The position numbers were made by a program, and so were the translations under genes. Source: Magnetospirillum sp. (GTDB lineage Bacteria > Pseudomonadota > Alphaproteobacteria > Rhodospirillales > Magnetospirillaceae). From it: a stretch of 10,000 nt of DNA. Below, in pieces: positions 1 through 8,232 of this stretch; the first letter of the stretch is position 1; every line of letters starts with the position of its first letter. The stretch covers positions 1-10,000 of the forward strand of contig JAIWOG010000045.1 in NCBI GenBank assembly GCA_020217035.1, read 5' to 3'. The notes below the pieces were generated by a model. It saw only the letters and a program-made list of their open reading frames with translations. It was not told the DNA's origin and searched no databases.

Positions 1-223
1 TCAGCGACTTGATGTTGTAGGAAACATTGGAGCCCTGATAGTAACCGCGATCCTTCAGGTCGCGGATCACCACTTCATTTTCGCCAATATTGTACAACAG
101 CAAAGCCTGGACCGCATTGATGTCGTCAATGCCCAATCGACGCAGCTCTGTGCGCAACACGTCGAGGAAGTGACGGTGCAGGCGTTCGATGAGGCGGATG
201 ATTTCAAAATACGGCTTGTTCAT
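1..223 (-). CDS. LdtR-like MarR-family winged-helix transcriptional regulator (partial, N-terminal part)
   Basis: The reading frame starts at ATG (223-221) and runs off the left edge, giving 74 residues with no stop. It begins MNKPYFEIIRLIERLHRHF and later carries RGYYQGSNVSYNIKSL. That reads as the recognition helix of the MarR-like regulators called LdtR in Liberibacter and rhizobia, where LdtR controls an L,D-transpeptidase and stress or cell-wall genes. The first helices (about residues 4-28) would form the dimer interface, and the winged helix starts around residue 45. A DNA-binding role is well supported by family resemblance; the target genes here are unknown. It is transcribed divergently from the parA-like gene, with 122 bases between the two starts. 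No Shine-Dalgarno sequence precedes the ATG, and a good promoter sits only 8 bases upstream, so the message may be leaderless. The C-terminal half lies outside the window. Confidence 0.75.
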   Translation of the reverse strand, partial: MNKPYFEIIRLIERLHRHFLDVLRTELRRLGIDDINAVQALLLYNIGENEVVIRDLKDRGYYQGSNVSYNIKSL

Positions 224-231
224 AGGACGCG

Positions 232-260
232 AGTATAGGTGCAAGCCAATCCACCGCCAA
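232..260 (-). promoter_or_regulatory. Probable sigma-70 promoter of the LdtR-like gene
   Basis: Read on the minus strand, TTGGCG (260-255) is followed after exactly 17 bases by TATACT (237-232). The -10 matches the TATAAT consensus at five of six positions and the -35 matches TTGACA at four of six. The -10 ends 8 bases before the ATG at 223, so transcription would begin within a few bases of the start codon. This is a consensus match only. Confidence 0.5.
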
Positions 261-345
261 CAGGCTTTTTCGTCAATCTAGAGTGTTTCCCGGCACCAAT
301 GCTGGCTGTATTGTACTATGCAGCAAGAAGGAACGGGACGCCCAC

Positions 346-1413
346 ATGGCCCAGGACGACGGCGCGGCGCAATCGGCGGCCAAGCCGACCATCATCACCG
401 TCTTCAATCAAAAGGGCGGTGTCGGCAAGACCACGACCAGCGTCAATCTGGCGGTGTGCCTGGCCGCCTTGGGCAAGCGCACGGTCCTGGTCGACCTGGA
501 CAGCCAAAGCAACGCCACCACCAATGTCGGCATCACCCAGCCCATATCCACCGGCGCCTACCATCTGGTCACCGGCAAGGTGCCGGCCGACGAATGCTTG
601 AAGAAAACGTCTTACGAGAACTTGCGTCTGGTGGGCGGCTCGGACGAACTGGCCTGGGCCGACATCGAACTGGCGCTGCGCCCGGAATGCCAGGGCGTTC
701 TGACCGACGCCTTGAAGACGCTGCCGGCCGACATCGACGCGGTGGTGATCGATTGTCCGCCGGCACCGGGCATCGTCTCGGTCAACGCCCTGGTCGCCGC
801 CGACATGGTGGTGATGCCGGTGATGCCCAGCCCGCACGCCTTGGACGGCCTGCACAAGGCGTGGTGGAACGTCAACCGGGTGCGCTCGGGCTACAATCAT
901 GACCTGCACAGCATCTTCATCCTGCTGACCATGACCGAGGACGGCGAGCTGACCAACAGGCTGTCCGAGGACATCATCGCCGAGTTCGGCCATCGGGTGA
1001 TGCCGGTGCTGGTGCCGCGCGACAACGTGGTCATCGAAGCCGCCGCCCGCGACCTGCCGGTGGTGTCCATGGCACCGCAATCGCCGCCGGCGCGGGCCTA
1101 TCTGCGGCTGGCCGAACTTCTGGTGAACCGGGCCAGCCACAGGGGCGGCACGGCCGGCGGGATCAACCGCGAGCAAGGGGCCGAGGCCCTGGCGGTGTGG
1201 GCGGTGGAAGCCGAGGGGCGGCGCTCTCATCTGGCCATTCCCGAGCCCGGCGCGATGCCCGATCCCGGCTGGACCGACGCCCCGGAACTGGCCCAGGCGG
1301 CCCTGGGGGGCAATGCCGGCTGGAAGGTCGGCGCCGCCATCGGCCTGATCCTGCTGGGCGCGGTGCTGGGCTTCGCCGCCGCTTCCGCCTGGTTCGCCTT
1401 TCCGCCGAGCTAG
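346..1413 (+). CDS. Orphan ParA/Soj-type P-loop ATPase with C-terminal transmembrane anchor
   Basis: This 355-residue protein belongs to the ParA/MinD ATPases, which position DNA or protein cargo by ATP-driven dimerisation. Residues 15-31 carry the deviant Walker A motif KGGVGKTT, with signature lysine K23 and P-loop lysine K28. Residues 50-56 are the Walker A' region (DLDSQSN, where ParA proteins usually have DxDPQGN). Residues 131-139 are Walker B (DAVVIDCPP, D136). The ATPase domain ends near residue 265. A glycine- and proline-containing linker of about 60 residues follows, then a 23-residue hydrophobic segment at about 328-350, ending five residues from the C terminus. ParA proteins are normally soluble, so this tail anchor is unusual. 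I chose ATG 346 because the ATPase fold starts shortly after it and GGGA lies 7 bases upstream; an in-frame GTG at 283 would add 21 residues of poor quality. A weak -10 (TACTAT, 314-319) lacks a clear -35. No parB follows. Cargo and role are unknown. Confidence 0.85.
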   Translation: MAQDDGAAQSAAKPTIITVFNQKGGVGKTTTSVNLAVCLAALGKRTVLVDLDSQSNATTNVGITQPISTGAYHLVTGKVPADECLKKTSYENLRLVGGSDELAWADIELALRPECQGVLTDALKTLPADIDAVVIDCPPAPGIVSVNALVAADMVVMPVMPSPHALDGLHKAWWNVNRVRSGYNHDLHSIFILLTMTEDGELTNRLSEDIIAEFGHRVMPVLVPRDNVVIEAAARDLPVVSMAPQSPPARAYLRLAELLVNRASHRGGTAGGINREQGAEALAVWAVEAEGRRSHLAIPEPGAMPDPGWTDAPELAQAALGGNAGWKVGAAIGLILLGAVLGFAAASAWFAFPPS

Positions 1414-2192
1414 ACCTGCTCCAGGCGTTTCAGGAAGGCTTCCACCGTGTCCACCGTGTGGTCGCCATAGCGCTTGCGCAAGGTTGTCGGGGCGCTGATC
1501 AGGGCAGCCCGCAAATCGGCGAACAATGCCCGCATCACTTCGGCGAAGCCGTGCTCGGTCAACTGCCAATGGGCGTCGGGGGAATCGGCCTGCACCCGCC
1601 CCAGATGCGAGTTGACCAGGCTGAGGAACCAGTCGCGACGGCGTTCGAAATGGGCGAAGTAATGGGCGACCACCACCAGCACGTCGTTGGTCAGCGCGTG
1701 GGTTTCCGGGTCGGCGTGCACCGCTTGCCAGTCCTGGGTGCCGTTGCTGGTGCGGTGGCGGTCCAAGATGGCCTGCGACTTGGCTTGGCATTGTTCGTAA
1801 AGGGCGGGGCCGATCATCTTGTCGATGGCCAGGTTGAAGCCGGGGATGACGCGCCGCGACAGCAAGCCCTGGCCGCCATCGTCGCCCTGGCGGGCGGGGA
1901 ACAGGTGGGCGAAGGACTTCATCAGCACGCGGTCGAAGGGGCGACGACGGGTGCTTTCCCACTGCCGGGCCTCGCGCAGGGTCGTGCAGGTGTCGTACGA
2001 ACGGCGGAAGGTGGATTGGAAGCGGGCCATGTCGCCGGCCATGAATTGTTCGGCCAGCAGCCGGATGTCCTGGGCGGTCAGGCCGCCTTGCCGCGTGGCT
2101 TCCACTTCCAGGCGGGTGACGAAATGGCCGATCATGGTGTTGGCGATGGCCTCGCAGGATTTGGGGCCGGCTTGGGTGTCGGTGTCGTTCAT
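1410..2192 (-). CDS. Uncharacterised 260-residue soluble protein
   Basis: I do not recognise this family. The frame runs from ATG (2192-2190) to TAG (1412-1410). The protein has no signal peptide and no membrane segment. It looks largely helical, with amphipathic stretches and several charged, Arg-rich patches, for example RRSYDTCTTLREAR near residues 63-76 and HFERRRDWF at 181-189. Cysteines occur at residues 13, 69 and 135, without a metal-binding spacing. ATG 2192 was preferred over upstream in-frame starts because the upstream translation becomes antisense to nadE and its leader. The region before the ATG contains GGGCGGGAAA as a modest ribosome-binding site. The gene is divergent from nadE (99 bases between starts) and convergent with the parA-like gene, the two stops sharing CTAG. 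That it is a real gene is supported by filling the gap between two clear genes with protein-like composition. Confidence 0.65.
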   Translation of the reverse strand: MNDTDTQAGPKSCEAIANTMIGHFVTRLEVEATRQGGLTAQDIRLLAEQFMAGDMARFQSTFRRSYDTCTTLREARQWESTRRRPFDRVLMKSFAHLFPARQGDDGGQGLLSRRVIPGFNLAIDKMIGPALYEQCQAKSQAILDRHRTSNGTQDWQAVHADPETHALTNDVLVVVAHYFAHFERRRDWFLSLVNSHLGRVQADSPDAHWQLTEHGFAEVMRALFADLRAALISAPTTLRKRYGDHTVDTVEAFLKRLEQV

Positions 2193-2231
2193 GGTCGTTT
2201 CCCGCCCTTGACCCCAGAAGTCTAGCAGGAA

Positions 2232-2260
2232 TTGACACTCCCCACACCGGGCCATAGGCT
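2232..2260 (+). promoter_or_regulatory. Candidate nadE promoter
   Basis: A perfect -35 hexamer TTGACA (2232-2237) is followed after 17 bases by TAGGCT (2255-2260), which matches TATAAT at only three positions. The predicted start of transcription, near 2267, would give a leader of about 25 bases before the nadE ATG at 2292. The perfect -35 in the only non-coding gap upstream of nadE is the main support. Confidence 0.45.
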
Positions 2261-2291
2261 CGGGAATCCGATTTTTTGCCGGTGTCCCAGA

Positions 2292-3950
2292 ATGTCCGAC
2301 AGCCTGTCTCTTGCCTTTGCCCAGATCAACCCGGTGGTCGGCGACATTGCCGGCAACGTCGCCCGCATCCGCGCCGCCCGTGCCCAGGCGGCCGAACAGG
2401 GCGCCCAGTTGGTGGTGTTCCCGGAACTGGTGGTGTCGGGCTATCCGCCGGAAGATCTGGTGTTGAAGTCGGCGTTCCTGGATTGCGTCGAGCAGGCGGT
2501 CGAGGATTTGGCCGCCGACACCGCCGACGGCGGCCCGGCGCTTTTGGTGGGCGCCCCTTGGCGGGTGGCCGGCAAGCTGCACAACGCCGCTCTGATCCTG
2601 GACCACGGCCGCGTCGCCGCCAGCCGGTTGAAGCACCACCTGCCCAATTACGGCGTCTTCGACGAAGCCCGCGTCTTCGCCCCCGGCCCGGTGCCCGGCC
2701 CGGTGCAGTTCAGGGGCGTGCGCCTGGGCGTCCTGGTCTGCGAGGACATGTGGTATGCCGACGTGGCCGAGACCCTGGCCGAATGCGGCGCCGAGATCCT
2801 GGTGGTGCCCAACGGCTCGCCCTTCGAGATGGACAAGGTGGGCGTGCGTCTGGAACGAGCCCGTGCCCGCGTGGCCGAAACCGGGCTGCCCTTGGTCTAT
2901 GTCAACCAGTTGGGCGGCCAGGACGAATTGGTGTTCGATGGCGCCTCGTTCGCGCTGGATGCCCAAGGTCAGGTGGCGGTGCGTCTGCGGTCCTGGGCCG
3001 AGCAGGTGGTCACCACCCGATGGCGCAGGGAAAACGGCCGCTGGACGGTCGAGGGCCCGCAGGCGCCGACCACCGGCCGCGACGAGGATTTGTACCAGGC
3101 CATGGTGCTGGGCCTGCGCGACTATGTGGGCAAGAACGGTTTCCCCGGCGTGGTGCTGGGCCTGTCGGGCGGCATCGATTCGGCCTTGGCGGCGGCGGTG
3201 GCCGCCGACGCCCTGGGGGCGGACAAGGTGTGGTGCGTGATGATGCCGTCGCCTTATACCAGCCAGGAAAGCCTGGACGACGCGGCCGAGGTGGCTCGCC
3301 TGCTGGGCTGTCGCCTCGACACTGTCAACATCGGCCCGGCCATGGGGGCGTTTGATCAGATGCTGGCGCCGTTCTTCGTCGGCACCAATCCTGGCATCAC
3401 CGAGGAAAACCTGCAATCGCGGTCGCGCGGCCTGACCTTGATGGCGTTGTCCAACAAGTTCGGCCCCATGGTGCTGTCCACCGGCAACAAGTCGGAAATG
3501 AGCACCGGCTACGCCACCCTTTACGGCGACATGTGCGGCGGCTACGCGGTGCTGAAGGACGTCTACAAGACCGCCGTGTTCGCGGTCTGCCGCTGGCGCA
3601 ACGCCCATTTCCCCGAGGGCGCCCTGGGACCGCAAGGCCCGGTGATGCCCGAGCGCGTCATCACCAAGCCGCCCTCGGCCGAGTTGAAGCCCGACCAGAA
3701 GGACCAGGACACCCTGCCGCCCTACGACATCCTGGACGGTATCCTGTCGGGTCTGGTCGAAGGCGAGCAAAGCGTCGAAGCCCTGGTCGCCCAGGGTTAC
3801 GACGAGGCCATGGTGCGCCGGGTGTGGCGCATGCTGGACCGCGCCGAATACAAGCGCCGCCAGGCCCCGCCTGGGGTCAAGATCACCAGCCGGTCGTTCG
3901 GCAAGGAACGGCGCTATCCCATCACCAACGGTTTCACCCGGTCGGTGTAG
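2292..3950 (+). CDS. nadE: Glutamine-dependent NAD+ synthetase
   Basis: This enzyme makes NAD+ from nicotinic acid adenine dinucleotide and ATP in the cytoplasm, the last step of NAD+ biosynthesis, using ammonia released from glutamine. The 552-residue length fits the two-domain, glutaminase-fused form. The N-terminal nitrilase-type (CN-hydrolase) domain covers about residues 5-260. It shows the expected catalytic triad: E45 in FPELVVSGYPPEDL, K114 in LKHHLPNYG and C150 in LVCEDMW. The synthetase domain follows, with the ATP pyrophosphatase P-loop SGGIDS at 292-297 and the conserved STGNKSEMSTGYATLYGDM stretch further on. ATG 2292 was chosen because the first residues of the nitrilase fold (SLAFAQINPVVGD) follow directly; the in-frame start at 2232 lies within the putative promoter. 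The ribosome-binding site is weak. The gene appears to be transcribed alone or to read into gltX 82 bases downstream. Confidence 0.97.
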   Translation: MSDSLSLAFAQINPVVGDIAGNVARIRAARAQAAEQGAQLVVFPELVVSGYPPEDLVLKSAFLDCVEQAVEDLAADTADGGPALLVGAPWRVAGKLHNAALILDHGRVAASRLKHHLPNYGVFDEARVFAPGPVPGPVQFRGVRLGVLVCEDMWYADVAETLAECGAEILVVPNGSPFEMDKVGVRLERARARVAETGLPLVYVNQLGGQDELVFDGASFALDAQGQVAVRLRSWAEQVVTTRWRRENGRWTVEGPQAPTTGRDEDLYQAMVLGLRDYVGKNGFPGVVLGLSGGIDSALAAAVAADALGADKVWCVMMPSPYTSQESLDDAAEVARLLGCRLDTVNIGPAMGAFDQMLAPFFVGTNPGITEENLQSRSRGLTLMALSNKFGPMVLSTGNKSEMSTGYATLYGDMCGGYAVLKDVYKTAVFAVCRWRNAHFPEGALGPQGPVMPERVITKPPSAELKPDQKDQDTLPPYDILDGILSGLVEGEQSVEALVAQGYDEAMVRRVWRMLDRAEYKRRQAPPGVKITSRSFGKERRYPITNGFTRSV

Positions 3951-3962
3951 GCCGCACCGGCC

Positions 3963-3991
3963 TTGTTGCCGCCTTCCCCCGGTGCTATAGG
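3963..3991 (+). promoter_or_regulatory. Candidate promoter for the gltX-cysS run
   Basis: In the 82-base gap between nadE and gltX, TTGTTG (3963-3968) and TATAGG (3986-3991) are separated by 17 bases. The -10 matches the consensus at four positions and the -35 at three, so this is weak. The predicted leader before ATG 4033 is about 35 bases. The same stretch contains an imperfect C-rich/G-rich inverted repeat (about 3972-3997) with no following T-run. Confidence 0.3.
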
Positions 3992-4032
3992 GGAGGGCCT
4001 GCTTCCCAACCCCTTGGACTCGCTTCGATCCC

Positions 4033-5373
4033 ATGGCCGTCACGGTCCGCTTCGCTCCCAGCCCCACCGGGCTTCTGCACGTGGGCAACGCCCGCGTCGC
4101 CCTGATCAACTGGCTGTTCGCCAAGGCGCATGGCGGCTATTTCATGCTGCGCTACGACGACACCGACCTGGCGCGGTCCACCAAGGCGTTCGAGGAGGGC
4201 ATCGCCCGCGACCTGGCTTGGCTGGGCCTGGAATGGGACAAGAAGGCGTGGCAGTCCAAGCGGTTGAGCCAGTATCAGGCGGTCGCCGACAAGCTTAGGG
4301 CCGACGGCCGGCTTTACGCCTGCTGGGAAACCCCCGACGAGCTGGATTACAAGCGCAAGCGCCAGTTGGCCCGTGGCCTGCCGCCGGTTTACGACCGCGC
4401 CGGCCTGCATGTGCCCGCCGCTGACCTGGAAAAGTACCGGGCCGAGGGGCGGACGCCGCATTGGCGTTTCAAGCTGGACCACAAGGATGTGCGCTGGGAC
4501 GATCTGGTTCGTGGCGACAGCCATGTCAATTGCGCCTCGCTGTCCGACCCGGTGCTGATCCGGGGTGACGGCACCTTCCTTTACACCTTGCCCAGCGTCG
4601 TCGACGACATCGAGTTCGGGATCACCCACATCATCCGTGGCGAGGACCATGTCACCAATTCGGCGCCGCAAATCCAGTTGTTCAAGGCCCTGGGCGCCGA
4701 GCCGCCGGCCTTTGCCCATCTGCCGCTGCTGACCGACATCTCGGGCGCCGGCCTGTCCAAGCGCCTGGGCTCGCTGTCCTTGGCCGATCTGCGGGACCAG
4801 GGGATCGAGCCCATGGCGGTCAACTCGCTGCTGGCCAAGCTGGGAACCAGCGACGCCATCGAACTGCGCGACAGCTTGGAAAAGCTGGTGGACGAATTCG
4901 ACATCGGCCATTTCAGCCGCGCCACCCCCAAGTTCGACCCGGCCGAGCTGGCCCATCTGAATACCAGGATGTTGCACGCCCTGACGTTTGATCAGGTGGC
5001 GCCGCGTCTGGCCGCCTTGGGCCTGGAAGCGGCGGATGCCGCGTTCTGGGACGCGGTGAAGGCCAATTTGAACAGCCTGGCCGACGCCGCCCTTTGGTGG
5101 CCGGTGGTGGCCGGTCCCATCACCCCGGTGGTGGAAGACGCGGGCTTCCTGGCCCAGGCGGCGGCGGTGCTGCCGGAAGGTGCTTGGGACGTCGCCACCT
5201 GGGGGGCGTGGACCAACGCCGTCAAGCAGGCGACGGGCCGCAAGGGGCGCGAATTGTTCCATCCGCTGCGTCTGGCCCTGACCGGGCGGGAAAACGGCCC
5301 GGAACTGAAATTGCTGTTGCCGCTGATCGGCCGCGACAAGGCGCTGGCGCGTCTTGGCGGCCAGGCGGCGTAA
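4033..5373 (+). CDS. gltX: Glutamyl-tRNA synthetase
   Basis: This class I aminoacyl-tRNA synthetase charges tRNA with glutamate in the cytoplasm. The 446-residue protein opens with the family's [15 protein letters not shown], where HVGN (16-19) is the HIGH signature. It continues with the glutamate-binding region ([10 protein letters not shown]) and [13 protein letters not shown]. The KMSKS-equivalent loop is LSKRLGS, with catalytic lysine K243. The C-terminal anticodon-binding region is short, as in alphaproteobacterial GluRS paralogues of about 440-450 residues; E. coli GluRS has 471. Many alphaproteobacteria carry two gltX genes and make Gln-tRNA through the GatCAB amidotransferase. Whether this copy also charges tRNA-Gln cannot be told from the sequence alone. 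ATG 4033 lies immediately before the catalytic fold, with little Shine-Dalgarno signal. It is followed by cysS after 16 bases, so the two are probably co-transcribed. Confidence 0.95.
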   Translation: MAVTVRFAPSPTGLLHVGNARVALINWLFAKAHGGYFMLRYDDTDLARSTKAFEEGIARDLAWLGLEWDKKAWQSKRLSQYQAVADKLRADGRLYACWETPDELDYKRKRQLARGLPPVYDRAGLHVPAADLEKYRAEGRTPHWRFKLDHKDVRWDDLVRGDSHVNCASLSDPVLIRGDGTFLYTLPSVVDDIEFGITHIIRGEDHVTNSAPQIQLFKALGAEPPAFAHLPLLTDISGAGLSKRLGSLSLADLRDQGIEPMAVNSLLAKLGTSDAIELRDSLEKLVDEFDIGHFSRATPKFDPAELAHLNTRMLHALTFDQVAPRLAALGLEAADAAFWDAVKANLNSLADAALWWPVVAGPITPVVEDAGFLAQAAAVLPEGAWDVATWGAWTNAVKQATGRKGRELFHPLRLALTGRENGPELKLLLPLIGRDKALARLGGQAA

Positions 5374-5389
5374 GGGGGGGGGAACGGCC

Positions 5390-6769
5390 GTGGCGCTGAC
5401 CGTCTACAATACGCTGACCCGCAAGAAGGAAGCGTTCGAGCCCATTGATCCCACCCATGTGCGCATGTATGTGTGCGGTCCCACCGTCTATGACCGCGCC
5501 CATATCGGCAACGCCCGTCCGGTCATCGTTTTCGACGTTTTGTTCCGGCTGTTGCAGCGGCTTTATCCGCAGGTCACCTACGCCCGCAACATCACCGACG
5601 TGGACGACAAGATCAACCAGCGTTCCAAGGATTCGGGCGAGCCCATCGACGTCATCACGGCGCGGACCACGCAGATGTTCCACGACGACATCGCCGAGTT
5701 GAACGCGCTGCCGCCCACCATCGAGCCGCGCGCCACCGCCCACATTCCCCAGATGATCAATATGATCGAGACGCTGATCGCCAAGGGTCACGCCTACGAG
5801 GCCCAGGGCCATGTGCTGTTCGAGGTGGGCTCCATGGCCGATTACGGCCAGTTGTCGCGCCGTTCCATGGACGAGATGATCGCCGGCGCCCGCGTCGAGG
5901 TGGCGCCCTATAAAAAGAATCCCGGCGATTTCGTGCTGTGGAAGCCGTCCAGTCCCGACCTGCCGGGCTGGGACAGCCCGTGGGGCCGCGGCCGTCCCGG
6001 CTGGCACATCGAATGTTCCGCCATGAGCGGCCAATATCTGGGCAAGACCTTCGACATCCATGGCGGCGGCCAGGATCTGGTCTTCCCCCACCACGAGAAC
6101 GAGATCGCCCAGTCGGTGTGCGCCAACGGCGTGCCCTTCGCCCGATACTGGATGCATAACGGCTATCTGATGGTGGAAGGCGAGAAGATGTCCAAGTCCC
6201 TGGGCAACTTCTTCACCGTGCGCGAGCTGCTGGAGCAAGCCCCCGGCGAGGCCATCCGCCTGGCCATGCTGTCCACCCACTACCACCAGCCCTTCGACTG
6301 GACCGCCGAGGGGTTGAAGCAGGCCCGCGCCACCTTGGACCGCCTGTATACCGCGCTTCGCAACACCGCCGACGTGGCCGCCGTCGAAACCGAGGTGCCG
6401 CTGCCGGTGCAGGCGGCGCTGGAAGACGACCTCAACACGCCCTTGGCCATCGCCCATCTGCACGAATTGGTGGGCAACCTGAACAAGGCGGAAAGCGGCG
6501 CCGACAAGGCCGCCGCCAAGGGGGCCTTGATGGCCGCCGGCCAAGCCCTGGGGGTGCTGCTGCAAGACCCGGAAGCGTGGTTCAAGTGGCAAGCCGAGGG
6601 CGCCGCCGCCGGACCTGACGAGGCCGACATCGAAGCGCTGATCCAGGCCCGCCTGGAAGCCCGCAAGGCCAAGAATTTCGCCGAGGCCGACCGTATCCGC
6701 AAGCACCTGGCCGATGTGGGCGTGGTGCTTGAGGACGGCCCGCAAGGCACCACCTGGAAGCGGGCGTGA
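5390..6769 (+). CDS. cysS: Cysteinyl-tRNA synthetase
   Basis: This class I synthetase charges tRNA-Cys with cysteine in the cytoplasm. The 459-residue length is nearly that of the E. coli enzyme (461). Motifs fall where expected: [15 protein letters not shown] (zinc ligand C29, HIGN at 38-41), HIECSAMSG (C209), [15 protein letters not shown] (H234 and E238) and KMSKS at 266-270. C209, H234 and E238 match the numbering of the E. coli zinc site, which supports the chosen start. That start is GTG 5390, preceded by a G-rich ribosome-binding site (a run of nine Gs, then AA, 5374-5384). The in-frame ATG at 5354 would overlap gltX and add 12 residues of basic, low-complexity sequence. It lies 16 bases after gltX, and its stop overlaps the GTG of the next gene. 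Confidence 0.97.
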   Translation: MALTVYNTLTRKKEAFEPIDPTHVRMYVCGPTVYDRAHIGNARPVIVFDVLFRLLQRLYPQVTYARNITDVDDKINQRSKDSGEPIDVITARTTQMFHDDIAELNALPPTIEPRATAHIPQMINMIETLIAKGHAYEAQGHVLFEVGSMADYGQLSRRSMDEMIAGARVEVAPYKKNPGDFVLWKPSSPDLPGWDSPWGRGRPGWHIECSAMSGQYLGKTFDIHGGGQDLVFPHHENEIAQSVCANGVPFARYWMHNGYLMVEGEKMSKSLGNFFTVRELLEQAPGEAIRLAMLSTHYHQPFDWTAEGLKQARATLDRLYTALRNTADVAAVETEVPLPVQAALEDDLNTPLAIAHLHELVGNLNKAESGADKAAAKGALMAAGQALGVLLQDPEAWFKWQAEGAAAGPDEADIEALIQARLEARKAKNFAEADRIRKHLADVGVVLEDGPQGTTWKRA

Positions 6770-8232
6770 CGGCGGGCGCGTCCCAAGTCCTGCATTGGCG
6801 CGGCTGGCGGGTGTTGTCCGTCGCCCTGGTGGCCCTGATGTTTCTGGGCGCGGCCATCTGGAACGGCTATCCGCTGGTCTATTTCGACAGCGAAGACTAT
6901 GTCGAGATGGCCTTCACCTGGCAGCCCATCATCTTCCGCATCATGACCTATGGGCTGGTCACCGCCCTGGCCCGCCCCTTCGACACGCTGTGGGTGATCC
7001 CGGTGTTCCAGGCGCTGCTGGCCGCCTGGCTGCTGCACGAGGCGGTTTGGGGGTGGATCGCCCGTTGGCGGCCGCAGGTCTATTTCGTCCTGGGGGTAAT
7101 GCTGGCCCTGGCCACCGGCCTGCCCTGGGTGGTGGCCCAGGTGATGGCCGACGCCTATGCCGGCTTCACCATCCTGGGCATCGCCATCCTGGCCTTCGGC
7201 GCGGCGCTGCCGCTGTGGCGCCGGCTGCTGCTGATCCCCGTCGTCGGCCTGTCCATCTGCGTGCACATGACCCATGTGGCGGTGGCCTGCGGCTTGGTTC
7301 TGGTGTTGGTGGCCGTCTGGGTGCTGGCGCGGTTTTCCCTGCGCATGCCGCGCCCACGTCTGGCCTTGGTGGTGCCGGCGGTGGCGTTGGGCGTCTTGCT
7401 GGTGCCGGCCACCCATTACCTGGCCACCGGCCGGGCGTTCTTCAGCGCGTCCGGTCAGGTGCTGCAACTGGCCTTGTTCGTGCAAGACGGCCTGGCACAG
7501 AAATACCTGGACGAGGTCTGTCCGCAAGGCGCCCCCTTGCGCCTTTGCGAATACAAGGACGTTCTGCCCCATACCGCCGACGAGTTCTTGTGGGGGCCGT
7601 CGGTGTTCCAGCAATTGGGGGGATGGGAAGGCATGCAGGACGAAGCGGCGACCATCGTCAAGGGCGCCATCGCGACCTTTCCTTGGGACTTGGCCAAGGC
7701 CATGGCCGCCAACACCGTCACCCAATTGGAACTGATCGCCACCGGCGAAGACCTGGTGCCCATGAGCTGGCATTTCGTCAAGACCCAGTTGCGGCGCTAT
7801 CCCGACGACTTCCGCTCGTTCCGCTATGCCATGCAACAACGCCACGGCGGCATCGATTTCGAATTGTTGAATCAGGTTCAGGTGCCCATCGCGCAAGCGG
7901 CGCAACTGGCCGCCCTGGTCATGCTGGCGGTGGCGTGGAAACGTCGCGACCGCATCAGCACCGGCCTGTTGATCGTGGTGATCGTCGCCTTCCTGGGCAA
8001 TGCCTTCGTCTGCGGGGCGCTGTCCAACCCGCACGACCGCTATCAGAACCGCGTCGTCTGGCTGGCCTTGTTCGCGGTGTCCATCACCGCCATCCGTCTG
8101 GACCAACGTTTCACCACCAAGCGCCCCTCAGCCGGTGAGCGTCGGCCCGTGCTGGATTACCCCGAGCAACAGAACCAATCCCAGCACCAGGATGGCGCCC
8201 GCGCCGGCCAGGCTCAGGACACGGCGCAATAG
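6766..8232 (+). CDS. Polytopic inner-membrane protein, possibly GT-C-like, translationally coupled to cysS
   Basis: I do not recognise a named family. The 488-residue product starts at GTG 6766, which shares GTGA with the cysS stop. GGAAG lies 5 bases upstream, so translation is probably coupled. About nine to eleven hydrophobic segments are visible, the first at about residues 16-32. A large polar domain at about 228-372 separates the N-terminal helices from the last few. Right after the first helix comes an acidic DSEDY (41-45), and near the end NPHDRY (421-426). An acidic motif in the first external loop and a large soluble insert are typical of GT-C glycosyltransferases that use lipid-linked sugars, but the match is one of layout only. 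The last 34 residues (from about 455) are hydrophilic and Gln-rich and are encoded antisense to the zevB-like gene, so the natural C terminus may be shorter in relatives. Confidence 0.8.
   Translation: MTAGASQVLHWRGWRVLSVALVALMFLGAAIWNGYPLVYFDSEDYVEMAFTWQPIIFRIMTYGLVTALARPFDTLWVIPVFQALLAAWLLHEAVWGWIARWRPQVYFVLGVMLALATGLPWVVAQVMADAYAGFTILGIAILAFGAALPLWRRLLLIPVVGLSICVHMTHVAVACGLVLVLVAVWVLARFSLRMPRPRLALVVPAVALGVLLVPATHYLATGRAFFSASGQVLQLALFVQDGLAQKYLDEVCPQGAPLRLCEYKDVLPHTADEFLWGPSVFQQLGGWEGMQDEAATIVKGAIATFPWDLAKAMAANTVTQLELIATGEDLVPMSWHFVKTQLRRYPDDFRSFRYAMQQRHGGIDFELLNQVQVPIAQAAQLAALVMLAVAWKRRDRISTGLLIVVIVAFLGNAFVCGALSNPHDRYQNRVVWLALFAVSITAIRLDQRFTTKRPSAGERRPVLDYPEQQNQSQHQDGARAGQAQDTAQ

Noticed and set aside
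283..345. GTG 283 as the start of the parA-like gene
   Set aside because: The extra 21 residues do not resemble a ParA N terminus, and ATG 346 lies at a normal distance before the P-loop domain with GGGA upstream.
1442..1462. Short tandem repeat of CCACCGTGT
   Set aside because: It is only two copies inside a coding region, encoding ordinary residues of the unknown protein's C terminus.
316..2247. 643-codon minus-strand open frame opposite parA
   Set aside because: It lies antisense to a clear ParA domain and in another frame of the unknown minus-strand gene. Its composition is shadow-like, with no recognisable motif.
3972..3997. C-rich/G-rich inverted repeat after nadE, considered as a terminator
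   Set aside because: The stem is imperfect and short, has no T-run after it, and overlaps the candidate gltX -10.
1410..4124. Very long minus-strand open frame (904 codons) across nadE and its neighbour
   Set aside because: Only its last 260 codons, from ATG 2192, look like a protein. The rest is antisense to the unmistakable nadE gene and has the His/Gln/Gly/Arg-rich, low-complexity look of a high-G+C shadow frame.
3985..8106. Chain of long minus-strand open frames opposite gltX, cysS and the membrane protein
   Set aside because: The plus-strand genes carry complete catalytic motifs. The antisense translations are rich in Gly, Gln, His and Val with no domain signal, as expected from codon bias in G+C-rich genes.
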